64,000 nt of DNA from Notospermus geniculatus (taxonomy: Eukaryota; Nemertea; Pilidiophora; Heteronemertea; Lineidae), in NCBI GenBank assembly GCA_002633025.1, contig NMRB01000867.1, positions 46,676 to 110,675 of the forward strand. The letters are read 5' to 3'. A model generated the notes under the pieces. The model saw only the letters and a list, made by a program, of their open reading frames with translations. It had not been told where the DNA came from and searched no databases. Shown here in pieces: positions 32,893-42,739 of the stretch; the stretch's first letter is position 1, and each line of letters begins with the position of its first letter. The translations under genes were made by a program, and so were the position numbers.

Positions 32893-33426
32893 TGCCTTGC
32901 CATTATCCTTGAGGGATTTTCCATCTACCAGGAGGCTGGTGGATTTATAGCTTTTATCGGGTCTGGATTCTACTACGGTAGTTTGATGCTCGTCGCTGGT
33001 GGCCTCGGTGTAGGATCCACAAAATCGGGAAAGGTTTGTCCAATTATCGGGTGTTTGGTCATGTCCATAATCAGCGCACTCGCTGGCTTGGCATACGCTG
33101 GAATATCCGTGCAAGGCTTTGAGACGGATTGGCAGCATCGGCAACGGAGATTGGGACTATTACCATACAGTGGAAGAAGAAGATGGCGTCGGCCTCAGAA
33201 TCCTGATGCCGCCATCGCTGTTGATTTTTTCGCCACTTTAGTCGGCGTCACAGAATTCTGCGTGGCAATCGCGCAGATTGTGATCTGTAGCAAGACGAAA
33301 TTTGCAACTCACCCGCCACCCCAGCCACAGGTCATATTCATTCAACAGCCTTACCCAGGACAGGCTGCTGTCGTCATACCACCGACGGGCTACGCTCCAC
33401 AACCATCGGAAACAAAACCAACGTAG
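32893..33426 (+). CDS. CD20/MS4A-like paralogue B (5' end lost)
   Basis: Starts directly after the N at a point equal to about residue 33 of paralogue C (CLAIILEGFSIYQEAGGF) and runs to TAG at 33426. It keeps most of TM1 and all of TM2-TM4 (IGSGFYYGSLMLVAGGLGVG, IGCLVMSIISALAGLAYAG, VDFFATLVGVTEFCVAIAQI). The tail QVIFIQQPYPGQ, VVIPPTGYAPQPSETKPT is nearly identical to that of C. The missing promoter and N-terminus are attributed to the assembly join, not to decay. Confidence 0.75.
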   Translation, partial: CLAIILEGFSIYQEAGGFIAFIGSGFYYGSLMLVAGGLGVGSTKSGKVCPIIGCLVMSIISALAGLAYAGISVQGFETDWQHRQRRLGLLPYSGRRRWRRPQNPDAAIAVDFFATLVGVTEFCVAIAQIVICSKTKFATHPPPQPQVIFIQQPYPGQAAVVIPPTGYAPQPSETKPT

Positions 33427-34271
33427 GTGTGTGACGTCACCTTCGTTGCACTTCCGGCGGGAAAGTCCAGAAGATATTATTGTGAATCCGATTTATTTCA
33501 CGAGGGCAATGAATGGATGAAAGTGTTTACGTAAAAAAATAAAAGGGTCCGCTGTTTTGAAATTGCACCTGTCTGTGTTGGAAAAGGGCCAAGTTAGCGA
33601 CAAAATATGGCTCATACTCCGTAAATAAACCTTTCGTGCGTCACCTACAGAAATTCACTGACCCCAGCCCTATTCCGTCTGTTCACAGGGGTCACCACGC
33701 ACAAGGGAAACACTCCAAGTTGGCAAAACATATCTATGAGAAGTAGGCCAACGATTGTTGCACAAAGGCGTGTGGACAAAAGTGATGACGAATGAAAATA
33801 AAATTTTGTTTTGGTAAACATGATTGGTCTTTTTCATCTTCTGCTGGATAATGTTTGTTCGGATCCTCCGCGCACGGAACTGATTCCTTGTGACTTTTCT
33901 TTTGGATCTCGAGTGAGTGGCCGCTCTTCGAATGACGAGGACCATAGGCCTACAGGTCTGATTACAGGATTCAGAACTCCTCGCATTATTTCGCAACATT
34001 CCCGTTTTTCATGAACGAAAATCTGTTGTCACTGGAGCAGGGCCTAACGGTCTTCAGGAACCGATACACGGCACTGTGTGTTCTCGATCTAACGCCGTAA
34101 ATACAGCTGAAATATACGTCTTCAAGGATATTCATCACGTGGTATTTGATCACTGTGACGTCATCTTAGTGGAGAATTCGGGCGGACATTTTGACACCTG
34201 CCCGTTGACTGAAATACTTCGTTTTGGAGCTGTACGTTCTTTAATTCTGGACGTTGCACTTTTTGAGAACC

Positions 34272-34856
34272 ATGCAAGTACAACCAGTGATCTTTGCTGC
34301 ACCGCCAAGGCAGAACTTCAACAAAAGAGGTCAGCTCATATGCGGGTCATTACAAATTGTCCTCGGCTGCCTTGCCATTATCCTTGAGGGATTTACCATC
34401 TACCAAGGGGCTGGTGGATATATTATTTTTATCGGGTCAGGATTCTACTATGGTATTTTCATGCTCGTCGCTGGTGGCCTCGGTGTAGGATCCGCAAAGT
34501 CGGGAGCGAGGTGTCCAACCATCGGGTGTTTGGTCATGTCCGTATTCGGTTTACTCGTTGGCTTGGCATACGCTGGAATATCTGTGCAAGGCTTCGAGGC
34601 GGATTGGTCGCCTGGGCGTAGAACTACCTGGCGAAGGCCTACCAATCGTGACGCCGCCATTGCTATTGATTTTTTTGCCATTTTAGTTGGCGTCACAGAA
34701 TTCTGCGTGGCAGTCGCGCAGATTGTGATTTGTAGCAAGATTCCGCCACCCCAGCCACAGGTCATATTCATTCAACAGCCTTACCCAGGACAGTCTGCTG
34801 TTGTTATACCACCCACGGGCTATGATCCGCAACCAACGGAAACAAAATCAGCGTAG
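34272..34856 (+). CDS. CD20/MS4A-like four-pass membrane protein, paralogue C (complete)
   Basis: A 194-residue single-exon protein from ATG at 34272, preceded by GAGAACC as in paralogue A. Cytoplasmic N-terminus (MQVQPVIFAAPPRQNFNKRG), then TM1 ICGSLQIVLGCLAIILEG, TM2 IIFIGSGFYYGIFMLVAGGL, TM3 IGCLVMSVFGLLVGLAYAG, an extracellular loop with a basic RRTTWRRP stretch, TM4 IDFFAILVGVTEFCVAVAQI, and a proline/tyrosine tail QQPYPGQ...PPTGYDPQPTE. Organisation and motifs fit MS4A/CD20-type proteins. Function in this animal is unknown. Tandem arrangement with A and B, including related upstream DNA, shows local duplication. Confidence 0.8.
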   Translation: MQVQPVIFAAPPRQNFNKRGQLICGSLQIVLGCLAIILEGFTIYQGAGGYIIFIGSGFYYGIFMLVAGGLGVGSAKSGARCPTIGCLVMSVFGLLVGLAYAGISVQGFEADWSPGRRTTWRRPTNRDAAIAIDFFAILVGVTEFCVAVAQIVICSKIPPPQPQVIFIQQPYPGQSAVVIPPTGYDPQPTETKSA

Positions 34857-35136
34857 GCATGACGTCACCTTCGATGCAACTTTGGGGAAGTCCGGAAGAT
34901 GTTATTACGAAGTCGAGTTAACTTCACTGGGATGGAGATGGGGAGCAACTAAGTTTGAAATGATTCAAAAGAAAGAATGCGAAATTTCTATCCCCACATT
35001 TTTCAGTTCTTTCTAGCAGCTGATACAGAAACTGTACTTACTCTTTTATAAATAGTTAGTATTCTCCTTGAAAATACTACTTTAATATTTCTCCGCGCGT
35101 GTTGGGCTAGTTTTGGGTTTGGGAAATCTAAGAAAT

Positions 35137-35157
35137 GGTTAGGGTTAGGGTTAGGGT
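35137..35157 (+). repeat. Short interstitial TTAGGG run
   Basis: Three consecutive TTAGGG units preceded by GG. Probably incidental or an ancient repair scar. Confidence 0.6.
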
Positions 35158-35249
35158 CAGGCCTAGAAAGGTGTTGGTTCGGGTCAGCAGCCACTAAAGT
35201 TCATATACACAGACCTATATTTGACGAAAGGCATCACGAAGTTTTTGAT

Positions 35250-35322
35250 GGCTGATTAGCTCAGGGAATAGAGCGCTTGCTAGTACACAGTTGTTGGTTC
35301 CAATCGCACTCTCGACAACACT
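35250..35322 (+). repeat. tRNA-like SINE head
   Basis: A box TTAGCTCAGGG and B box GGTTCCAATCG at tRNA spacing, but the acceptor arms do not pair and the anticodon arm is poor. Confidence 0.45.
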
Positions 35323-35774
35323 TTTTCCATACTTCACATTTTGTTCTTAATATTTTGGAGAACAATTTTTAAAGTCCAAAATGTTGTGGGAATAAAACTT
35401 TGCCGGTCGGAAGTTGGGAATGTTGCCCTTATAATATTTTAAATGTTTTGTTGATGTACTGCCACGATTGGATCATTACATGACCATGAGACGAGTTACA
35501 CGATGATGATGTGCCTTACTCACGATAATTTGAGGTTAAATGGAAATATCTACATGATAGCTTTCTGGTGAATTATTCCACAGGAATCATTCATGTTGTA
35601 TTCTGAATGTACACGTACATGTTGTAAATAATAAGGTGACTGCTGCAGAAATTGCGTAATTAAATAGTCCTTAACCTGTAAGCTACACAAAGTAGACGCC
35701 ATTGTTCAACATGGTGTTGTAACTGTGCATGTTGTAAAAACAGACAACATTCACGTTATGATTTTCTATAAAGA

Positions 35775-35918
35775 CGGTGACAGACTGGCGCGTAAGCAAC
35801 GCGTCGGGAAAGCGTTCAACCAATCAGGGAGGCGGTAACACGGAACGAAAGACCGACCGAAGAATCTGATTGGCTGAACGCCTGCACGACGCGTCGCATA
35901 TGCTCCAGTCTGTCATCG
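35775..35918. mobile_element. MITE with CGGTGACAGACTGGCGCG ends, copy 2
   Basis: Left end CGGTGACAGACTGGCGCGTA; right end CTCCAGTCTGTCATCG is slightly decayed. About 90 per cent like copy 1 at 31336. Confidence 0.75.
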
Positions 35919-35922
35919 GCTT

Positions 35923-36048
35923 TAGAGTTTTCGCGCGAAGTCCTCGAAACACCAACGCGAACGTCTATCCTTTTGTTCGGTGCTCTCTTCGTGGCATCGA
36001 ACAATGGGATTGGCGTTGGCGTTTCGGGGGCTTTGCGAAAACTCCCTA
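35923..36048. mobile_element. MITE, TAGGGAGTTTTCGC family, decayed left end
   Basis: Right end GCGAAAACTCCCTA is intact and the left end is TAGAGTTTTCGCGCGAAG. The interior ATCCTTTTGTTCGGTGCTCT and ATCGAACAATGGG match the intact copy at 40575-40706. Confidence 0.7.
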
Positions 36049-37115
36049 TTGTCTGAGTATACCCGAAATGGGGCAGTTGCGAAAACACACTGATGCCATT
36101 GTACACAAACGTTAGGCATTGCATATGTATACATGTAGTAGTATGGCAGTTGTATTCAATTCGAATATGTACAAATGTAAGTTGTTGAGGGGCCACGACA
36201 CTCAAGTGACACAGCCTACTGGTACGTTTGTGAATACCTCATCGAAAAGATAAATATTAAGAAATATCTTGTCTTCTTTAGAGAAAAGTGACAAGGGAAC
36301 AATGGGCCTTGGAAACAACCCGTTTGTTTACTCACAAACAAACAGTGTACGACTTCTATGTCGGAAAACTCAAAGCCTGCGGCATGGTAAGTTTCCTTCC
36401 TTGTGAAAGAAGTCTATCATTCTGTGATCATTGTGTGCATTTTTCCTGTGGCGGTGCCCTTCTACGCACAGATAGAGACAACTCGTCGTCTTGTAAACTC
36501 TGTTCAAAGCACATTTTCCTCGCCCAATAGAAAAATAAATATGATATCCAATGTCCCTGATGCCCACCTGTAGCCTGGGTCCGTATCATTGTAATGTCTT
36601 GTCTTTCTGTGGGTGCCACAAAAGACATCCTGTGGGTCTTAGCGCCATTACGGTGGGGAGGAAATAACTCCTCCGGCAACTAACACTCAAGGATGACCGC
36701 ATCACTGCCTGGGAGGGGGAGGTTGCACGTGTGTTGCAAGAATATACAACGACAGGGCATAAACGAGTGCCTGGAGAGTGCTTCAGCCCTCTGGTTGGAG
36801 AGTGCCATGATGTTTACGGCGATAACGTGGCTATCACACCAATCCCTTACCCAGAGTATTAAGAAAGGTTACAAGAATAATGATCCGGTAAATTGCATGG
36901 CTAACAGTTAATAGTGGGTACATTTGGTATTTGAGTATCCATGGAAACATAATCGTAATTTCTTGTTAAGAGATCATCGTCTTGTTTAGACTCATTTGTG
37001 AAATGTGCCACATACAAATGTAGCGATCTGCTCTTAAAGGTGTCTTTCCATGTGACGGTTTTTCGGACAAGTTAGCTCTCTGTTGGGCAATAGAACCATA
37101 GAGAACTGGAGATCT
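36049..37115 (+). repeat. Direct duplication, unit 1
   Basis: Over 90 per cent identical to 37953-39420 from GTCTGAGTATACCCGAAA to GGCAAYRGARCCATAGAGAA. The second unit carries an extra insert (38633-39018). Confidence 0.9.
36167..36862 (+). CDS. Candidate small three-exon gene, copy 1
   Basis: Exons 36167-36221 (ATG, MYKCKLLRGHDTQVTQPT, donor GTACGT), 36282-36386 (acceptor TTCTTTAG, donor GTAAGT; EKSDKGTMGLGNNPFVYSQT...) and 36741-36862 (weak acceptor TGCAAG; EYTTTGHKRVPGECFSPLVG, ECHDVYGDNVAITPIPYPEY, stop) all join in phase 1. The product would be 93 residues, hydrophilic, no membrane span. The middle exon is also open in a second frame (TREQWALETTRLFTHKQT), so the frame choice rests on the phase chain. 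I recognise no family. The whole unit (36049-37115) is duplicated at 37953-39420. Confidence 0.42.
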
Positions 37116-37117
37116 TA

Positions 37118-37420
37118 AGCCTCGTTTATGTCGCCCTTACGTACAGTCAGAACTAGTTGGCAACTGATAATCGGCGCGTAGTTGGAACTAATTAGTCACA
37201 ACTACAAGGTGATATAAGCTCTCGGGCGTCAGCGAGTAACTGGTTGCCAACTAGTTGCAAACTAAAAATATCCAGATCCTGAAAGTCGCACATGTTCAAC
37301 TTACTTAAAATCAAAAGAAATCTGTGTCGACATAAGCACTCAAAAGACGGCAATAAACTAGTTCCAGGTAGTTGCGACCGATCGGTATTTTTCTAGTCGG
37401 GGGCGACATAAGTTATCAGT
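37118..37420. mobile_element. Probable inverted-repeat element cut by an N
   Basis: CTCGTTTATGTCGCCC at the left is mirrored by GGGGGCGACATAAG near 37400-37415, with related ACTAGTTGGCAACT / AACTAGTTGC words inside. The right boundary abuts the N at 37421. Confidence 0.4.
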
Positions 37421-37636
37421 NCACATAAGACAACAATTACATCCATTTGACAAAAATCGTGATTTTCATGGTCGGTTGCCATGGAAACGGGATTTTGACC
37501 AATTTCCGGGGATGGGATTTTTTGGGACTTTTAGTATGTTGTAGAGCACATGAAACTGTACGAGAAAACGGCAAAAAACTCTTGTTGCAATTTGTTTAGG
37601 GTTTGGCCATTTTTTTCGTAGATTGACTGGACTATA

Positions 37637-37892
37637 AAACAATACCCTGGGTGTAGTTTCGGTAGCCGAACATCACCCAGCTTGCAATCTGTGCCTAGGA
37701 ACGAGTCCTATTATTTAGAAATCCCGTGGAATCTCGCGGTCTCGCGCCGCGGTACTTGTTGAGTGTAGCCGTTCATGACATTCTTCAGCCAGTCACGTGA
37801 CCACGGGCGAGACAACCTCGAATCCAGTTGTCATACTACGATGCTGGGTGATGTTCGGCTACCGAAAGTACACCGGTCGAGGGTATTGTTTT
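37637..37892. mobile_element. Foldback element with AAAACAATACCC ends
   Basis: AAAACAATACCC and TTTCGGTAGCCGAACATCAC at the left are mirrored by GTGATGTTCGGCTACCGAAA and GGGTATTGTTTT at the right. It sits between the two duplicated units at 36049 and 37953. Confidence 0.75.
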
Positions 37893-38066
37893 AGTGAAGA
37901 TTGAGATCCTGGGTAATCTTTGTGTACACCAAGGACGACATTTATCCTTTCAGCTTGTCTGAGTATACCCGAAAAGGGGCGGTTGCGAAAACACACTGAT
38001 GCCTTTGTACACAAACGTTAGGCATTGGATATGTATAGTAGTATAACAATTGTATTCAATTCGAAT

Positions 38067-39210
38067 ATGTACAAATGTAAGTTGTTGAGGGGCCACGACC
38101 CTCAAGTGACACAGCCTACTGGTACGTTTGTGAATACCTCATCGAAAAGATAAATATTACGAAATATCTTGTCTTCTTTAGAGAAAAGTGACAAGGGAAC
38201 AATGGGCCTTGGAAACTACCCGTTTGTTTATTCACAAACAAACAAACAGTGTAGACTTTTATGTCGGAAAACTCAAAGCCTGCGGCATGGTAAGTTTCCT
38301 TCCTTGTGAAAGCAGTCTATCATTCGGTGTTCATTGTGTGCATTTTTCCTGTGGCGGTGCCCTTCTACGCACAGATAGAGACAACTCGTCTTTTAAACTC
38401 TGTTCAAAGCACATTTTCCTCGCCCAATAGAAAAATAAATATGATACTCTGATGCCCACCTGTAGCCTGGGTCCGTATCATTCGTAAGTGTCTTGTCTTT
38501 TTGTGGGTGCCACAAAAGACATCCTGTGGGTCTTAGCGCCATAAAGGTGGGGAGGAAATACATGTAACTCTCTCCGGCAACTAACATCCAAGGATGACCG
38601 CATCACTGCCTGGGAGGGGGAGGGGAGGGTAAACGCGCACCCACACGCACTGAACTCCATGTGTATGCCGGCCTCCAGCTCCACTCNCCACGACACCACC
38701 ACCGCCGCCGCCGCCACCACCACCACCACCACCACCACCACCACCACCACCGTGATTCCAAAGCACAAGTGGAGGTGCCTTCATGCTCACGTGCACCTCA
38801 CCACTTCGGAGCGGTATTCAAACGAAAGTACATAAACTCCTGCATGGAGATTGCTTGTTCTGTTGATCTCTGTGCTCGGAGAGTGCCATAATATGGTGTT
38901 GACGGCCATAATGTGGCCATCACACCGTCGCCGGGCACCGCGCATTCGGCAATTCTGTGGTTGACATAAAAATTCCTTGTCATTGCTTGCCACCTTCACA
39001 AGAATATTGAGAACTAGTCCACGTGTATTGCAAGAATATACAACGACAGGGCATAAACGACTGCCTGGAGAGTGCTTCAGCCCTCTGGTTGGAGAGTGCC
39101 ATGATATGATGTTTACGGCGATAACGTGGCTATCACACCAATCCCTTTCCCAGAGTATTAAGAAAGGTTACAAGAATAATGATCTGGTAAATTGCATGGC
39201 TAACAGTTAA
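38067..39210 (+). pseudogene. Candidate small gene, copy 2, frameshifted
   Basis: Exons correspond to copy 1: 38067-38121, 38182-38289 and from 39035. The middle exon differs by a 4-bp gain and a nearby 1-bp loss, net one codon, keeping the frame. The last exon has a 5-bp insertion after GAGTGCCATGAT that replaces the VYGDNVAITPIPYPEY ending with an unrelated one. If copy 1 is real, copy 2 is damaged or differently terminated; an assembly error near the N at 38687 is possible. Confidence 0.4.
38690..38752. repeat. CCA/CCG trinucleotide microsatellite
   Basis: CACCACCACCGCCGCCGCC followed by a dozen CCA units; it makes long Pro/His/Gly frames that are not genes. Confidence 0.9.
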
Positions 39211-39429
39211 TAGTGGGTACATTTGGTATTTGAGTATCCATGGAAACATAATCGTAATTTCTTGTTAAGAGATCATCGTCTTGTTTAGACTCATTTGTGA
39301 AATGTGCCACATACAAATGTAACGATCTGCTCTTAAAGGTGTCGTTCCATGTGACGGTTTTTCGGACAAGTTAGCTCTCTGTTGGGCAACGGAGCCATAG
39401 AGAACTAGAGAGATCTTAGATTACATTGT

Positions 39430-40250
39430 TAGATCCCCTACAATACCGCCTAAATAAATATATACACATGTATATCGCTGGCCCCGACCAAAACCATTCG
39501 AGAGATGATCTAGTCCTTACCCTATAACCCCCATCCACCCTCCTCGCCCACTCCTTTGGGTCTATGCCCCCCCAAAACCTTTAAACCTATAATATAGGCC
39601 AAGGCAAGTACACGTCGTGGTGCTGTACAGGATCCCACCATGGTGCATGCCAGTCGCCCAGTTCTGTAACCAGGAATGGACACCTGACAGTGTGATAGGC
39701 TAGAAAATTGGTTACCTTCCCAGCTTACCCGACCCCCTGGGCTCCTGCTCTAATGTGAGGATTTCCAGAGAACTATGGGGCAGTCGTTTGTGTCTTTGGT
39801 AGCGGAAACAAACAGTAGTGAATCAACAGGCACTTCGTAGTCTCAGATACTGTGCAACCGATCACTACTCCAGCCCCATCCTTGTTTTCAGCCATGTTAG
39901 GTTTAACCGTTGTCGGGGAACCGGCCCCCAAGGTGACCCTCATCATTAATAATCTGATCAGTGCATCGCCGGGAATTGTTGCGGTCAATGGCCCGCCCGG
40001 GAGATTGTCTAGCCTCCGGTGTGGCTCAGGTTATTACTTGAGAACAGACAATAAGGTTGGTAATCACATGGCCAGCAGCCAATCAGGGCGATGGTGAGTA
40101 TTCCCTGGCCAATAGGAATGCTCGTTAGAGAAGATGAAGTGGGCCATGATGAAGAAAGTACAGGCTGTGCAAATATGGCAACAAGAAGATTGGGGTTGAC
40201 TTTAGTAGAAAGGGCAGATGAGGCCATTTTTGGATGCGAGGACTTTGGAT
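39430..40250. other. No gene assigned
   Basis: A segment around 39840-40020 is open on both strands with protein-like composition, but no splice or start signal decides a strand. The rest shows nothing recognisable. Confidence 0.35.
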
Positions 40251-40257
40251 CAGTGAA

Positions 40258-40362
40258 ATCAAGTCTCCCTTCCTATAGCGCCTACAGACTGGGCCGGACC
40301 TGGGATCGAACCGGAAACCTCAGAGGTTACAGGCGCCGACGTTTCCACTGCACCACCATTAA
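40258..40362 (-). repeat. tRNA-like SINE head
   Basis: On the minus strand TGGTGGTGCAGTGG (A box) precedes CCGGTTCGATCCCAG (B box) at tRNA spacing, followed by non-tRNA sequence. Confidence 0.5.
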
Positions 40363-40540
40363 GTAGGAGCAGTCAGCCACGCGTATTGCCAAAAGATGGA
40401 AGCAAAGTTCTAGCGGACCAATACATGGGAAAATCCACCGACGTGATTGGTGCTCGATCAAGAATGAATGGGTCCGTTATATGCATTGAAATGGGCCGTA
40501 GTGACACCTATTGGTCATCTCACTGACAGCTCCTATTAGA
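40363..40540. mobile_element. MITE, GGAGCAGTCAG family, copy 2
   Basis: TAGGAGCAGTCAG and CTGACAGCTCCTA are imperfect inverted ends; interior blocks match 24041-24195. Confidence 0.6.
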
Positions 40541-40574
40541 CTTGCAACGATATTTTCACGTTTCAGATAAAGAG

Positions 40575-40706
40575 TAGGGAGTTTTCGCAAAGCCCCCGAA
40601 ACGCCAACGCGAACGTCAATCCTTTTGTTCAGTGCTCTATTCATGGTATCGAACAATGGGTTTGGCGTTCGCGTTGGCGTTTCGGGGGCTTTGCGAAAAC
40701 TCCCTA
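40575..40706. mobile_element. MITE, TAGGGAGTTTTCGC family, intact
   Basis: TAGGGAGTTTTCGCAAAGCC at the left is perfectly mirrored by GGCTTTGCGAAAACTCCCTA. The inverted match continues for about 40 bp (CCCGAAACGCCAACGCGAACG). A TA dinucleotide at each end fits a TA target duplication. Confidence 0.85.
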
Positions 40707-41237
40707 ATCATAAAACGTTACGTCCGGGAAACGCTAGCGCGACCAATACCTTCAAGTAATACCCTGCAGATCTGCGGTCACCCAGTTTTACACGAGTGTG
40801 TTAAACCCTAATACCACTTGTTCCAGGGGACATGTTCTACCACATCCAGCCGGCGGCTCCCTTCCTGTTGATCACCGCATCCATCGCAGCCATCATCGAC
40901 CATTCAGCCACGAGAAGGCCGAACGGGGAAATATAGATGAAAGGACGGAGTCCTTTCGTTGGTTCGTGATGGGAAATGATTTATAGCGGCAATAACAACT
41001 GATTACCAGCTGAGAGATGAGCCTGCCGTGTAGAAGACTCTTCTACGCTGTTTGTGTGTGTACTCGTATGAAGAATTCTTCGTCAATCCTAGTTGTCTTG
41101 TCAACAGCGTCCGTCTATTAGCCTACAGTCGGTGAAAGGACGTTTAACAGATGTTAAAGAAGACACTGGCGTTTATTGACCAGCCAAAGAAACGACAGCT
41201 AGATTTGTACGGCGTGCTTTAACACACTGTAGTCACA

Positions 41238-41668
41238 AAGATTTATAGACACGAAGTAGGCCCATATTCATAAAACCTTGCTAGGCTTAGTTACTTGCTA
41301 AAATGGTCAGTTTGTACAATTTGTAACGCTTTTCAGTGTCACTGCGGCCATTTTTCTGTGTGACTCCCATTGTTTGGAACAGACTGGGAAACATATTTAC
41401 TGTTTCTCTGTGTGTCGCTCATTGTCTAGTCGCGCCTTATCCCGTTAATGTAGGCTATTGCAATGTCACACTGGCAGACGGACCACACTGAAAAACGTTA
41501 CACCGGCGCCGCAAACTGATGTTTGCAAAGCGTTGTCGGTCAAGAAAATTCAAGTCAAGGACTATAACAAGTGCTGATGTTTATGAAGGCAATCCAGAAT
41601 GTGAGAATTGATGGCTATGCAGCATCGGTTTAACACACTAAGTCACAGGATTGCGAATAAGTCTTAGC
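41238..41668 (+). repeat. Allelic-looking duplicate, copy 1
   Basis: 431 bp starting AAGATTTATAGACACGAAG, almost identical to 41978-42514 immediately after the N at 41977. It lacks the 97-bp nested MITE. Confidence 0.9.
41332..41502. mobile_element. MITE with TGTAAC / GTTACA ends, uninterrupted
   Basis: TGTAACGCTTTTCAGTG at the left is mirrored by CACTGAAAAACGTTACA. Same family as 30693-30862, inverted. It is the empty-site partner of 42062-42348. Confidence 0.75.
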
Positions 41669-41679
41669 CTACAGGGGCC

Positions 41680-41967
41680 GGTTGCACAAAAGCATACTAA
41701 GTTAGAAGCCAACTAGGAGATAGTAGCATTCCAAATGCCTAGTAGCATTCTAGTTAGTTGGGTATTCCAGGAGTGTTGCACAAAAGCATGCTAGGCACTC
41801 AACTACGTGGTAACATACTTTGTGGGATAGTAAAGTACTAGACCAAGTTGAATGACTTCCACCTGACAGCACAATGTGCACTGGGTGTGACAATCCATTG
41901 TTTTGTTGTTATATAAGCCAAGATGTTGTCTAGAATGATACCAGACATAGTATAGTTTTGTGCAACC
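41680..41967. mobile_element. MITE with GGTTGCACAAAAGCATACTA ends
   Basis: GGTTGCACAAAAGCATACTA is mirrored by TAGTATAGTTTTGTGCAACC. A second internal GTTGCACAAAAGCATGCTA near 41773 suggests a compound or nested element. It ends just before the N at 41977. Confidence 0.8.
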
Positions 41968-42061
41968 GTACCAACTNAAGATTTATAGACACGAAGTAGG
42001 CCCATATTCATAAAACCTTGCTAGGCTTAGTTACTTGCTAAAATGGTCAGTTTGTACAATT

Positions 42062-42348
42062 TGTAACGCTTTTCAGTGTCACTGCGGCCATTTTTCTGTG
42101 TGACTCCCATTGTTTGGAACAGACTGGGTAGACTGGTTCCCGTCTTTGCCGCTCCGCTGGCGCTCCTGTTCCGTTGTATAGCTGAGCGCCATAAATGTGC
42201 AGCGGCAACGACGGGAACCAGTCTACAGACTGGGAAACATATTTACTGTTTCTCTGTGTGTCGCTCATTGTCTAGTCGCGCCTTATCCCGTTAATGTAGG
42301 CTATTGCAATGTCACACTGGCAGACGGACCACACTGAAAAACGTTACA
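42062..42348. mobile_element. MITE with TGTAAC / GTTACA ends, interrupted
   Basis: Same element as 41332-41502 but split by the insertion at 42129-42225. Confidence 0.75.
42129..42225. mobile_element. 97-bp nested MITE with 9-bp target duplication
   Basis: TAGACTGGTTCCCGTC is perfectly mirrored by GACGGGAACCAGTCTA, with further pairing inside (TTTGCCGCT / AGCGGCAAC, TGGCGCTC / GAGCGCCA). The 9 bp CAGACTGGG lies on both sides (42120-42128 and 42226-42234). The empty site at 41238-41668 has it once. A 9-bp duplication is typical of Mutator-like elements. Confidence 0.9.
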
Positions 42349-42739
42349 CCGGCGCCGCAAACTGATGTTTGCAAAGCTTTGTCGGTCAAGAAAATTCAAG
42401 TCAAGGACTATAACAAGTGCTGATGTTTATGAAGAAGGCAATCCAGAATGTGAGAATTGATGGCTATGCAGCATCGGTTTAACACACTAAGTCACAGGAT
42501 TGCGAATAAGTCTTAGGCTACTGGTGTTTTACTGCATAGCGTGCTACATTTCCCACACCAATTTGAAGGAGTATTAATGATAAGACGCAAAATAGATTGG
42601 TGAAAAACCGTGCTAAATTTATCACACTGCCGTATCATCAATCGTTAATTATTCAACAACTCTAGTAGGAGAATGAAAAATGGTAAGTATGATGAGTAGC
42701 CTGTGCGCATTCCTAGTCTCATTGAGAGAGAGAGAGAGT

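Larger units (their letters stand above)
37953..39420 (+). repeat. Direct duplication, unit 2, with insert
   Basis: Second copy of 36049-37115. The insert 38633-39018 holds an N (38687), a CCACCACCG-type microsatellite and a third, diverged copy of the GAGTGCCATAATATGGTG segment. Confidence 0.9.
41978..42514 (+). repeat. Allelic-looking duplicate, copy 2
   Basis: Copy of 41238-41668 with 106 extra bp explained by the 97-bp MITE plus its 9-bp target duplication, and a small GAA change near 42432. Confidence 0.9.

Noticed and set aside
38478-38891. Poly-Gly, poly-Val and poly-His frames
   Set aside because: Products of the CCA/CCG microsatellite around an N.
39773-40097. Overlapping protein-like frames on both strands
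   Set aside because: Both strands are open over the same 170 bp and neither has a decisive start or splice signal; I could not choose a strand.
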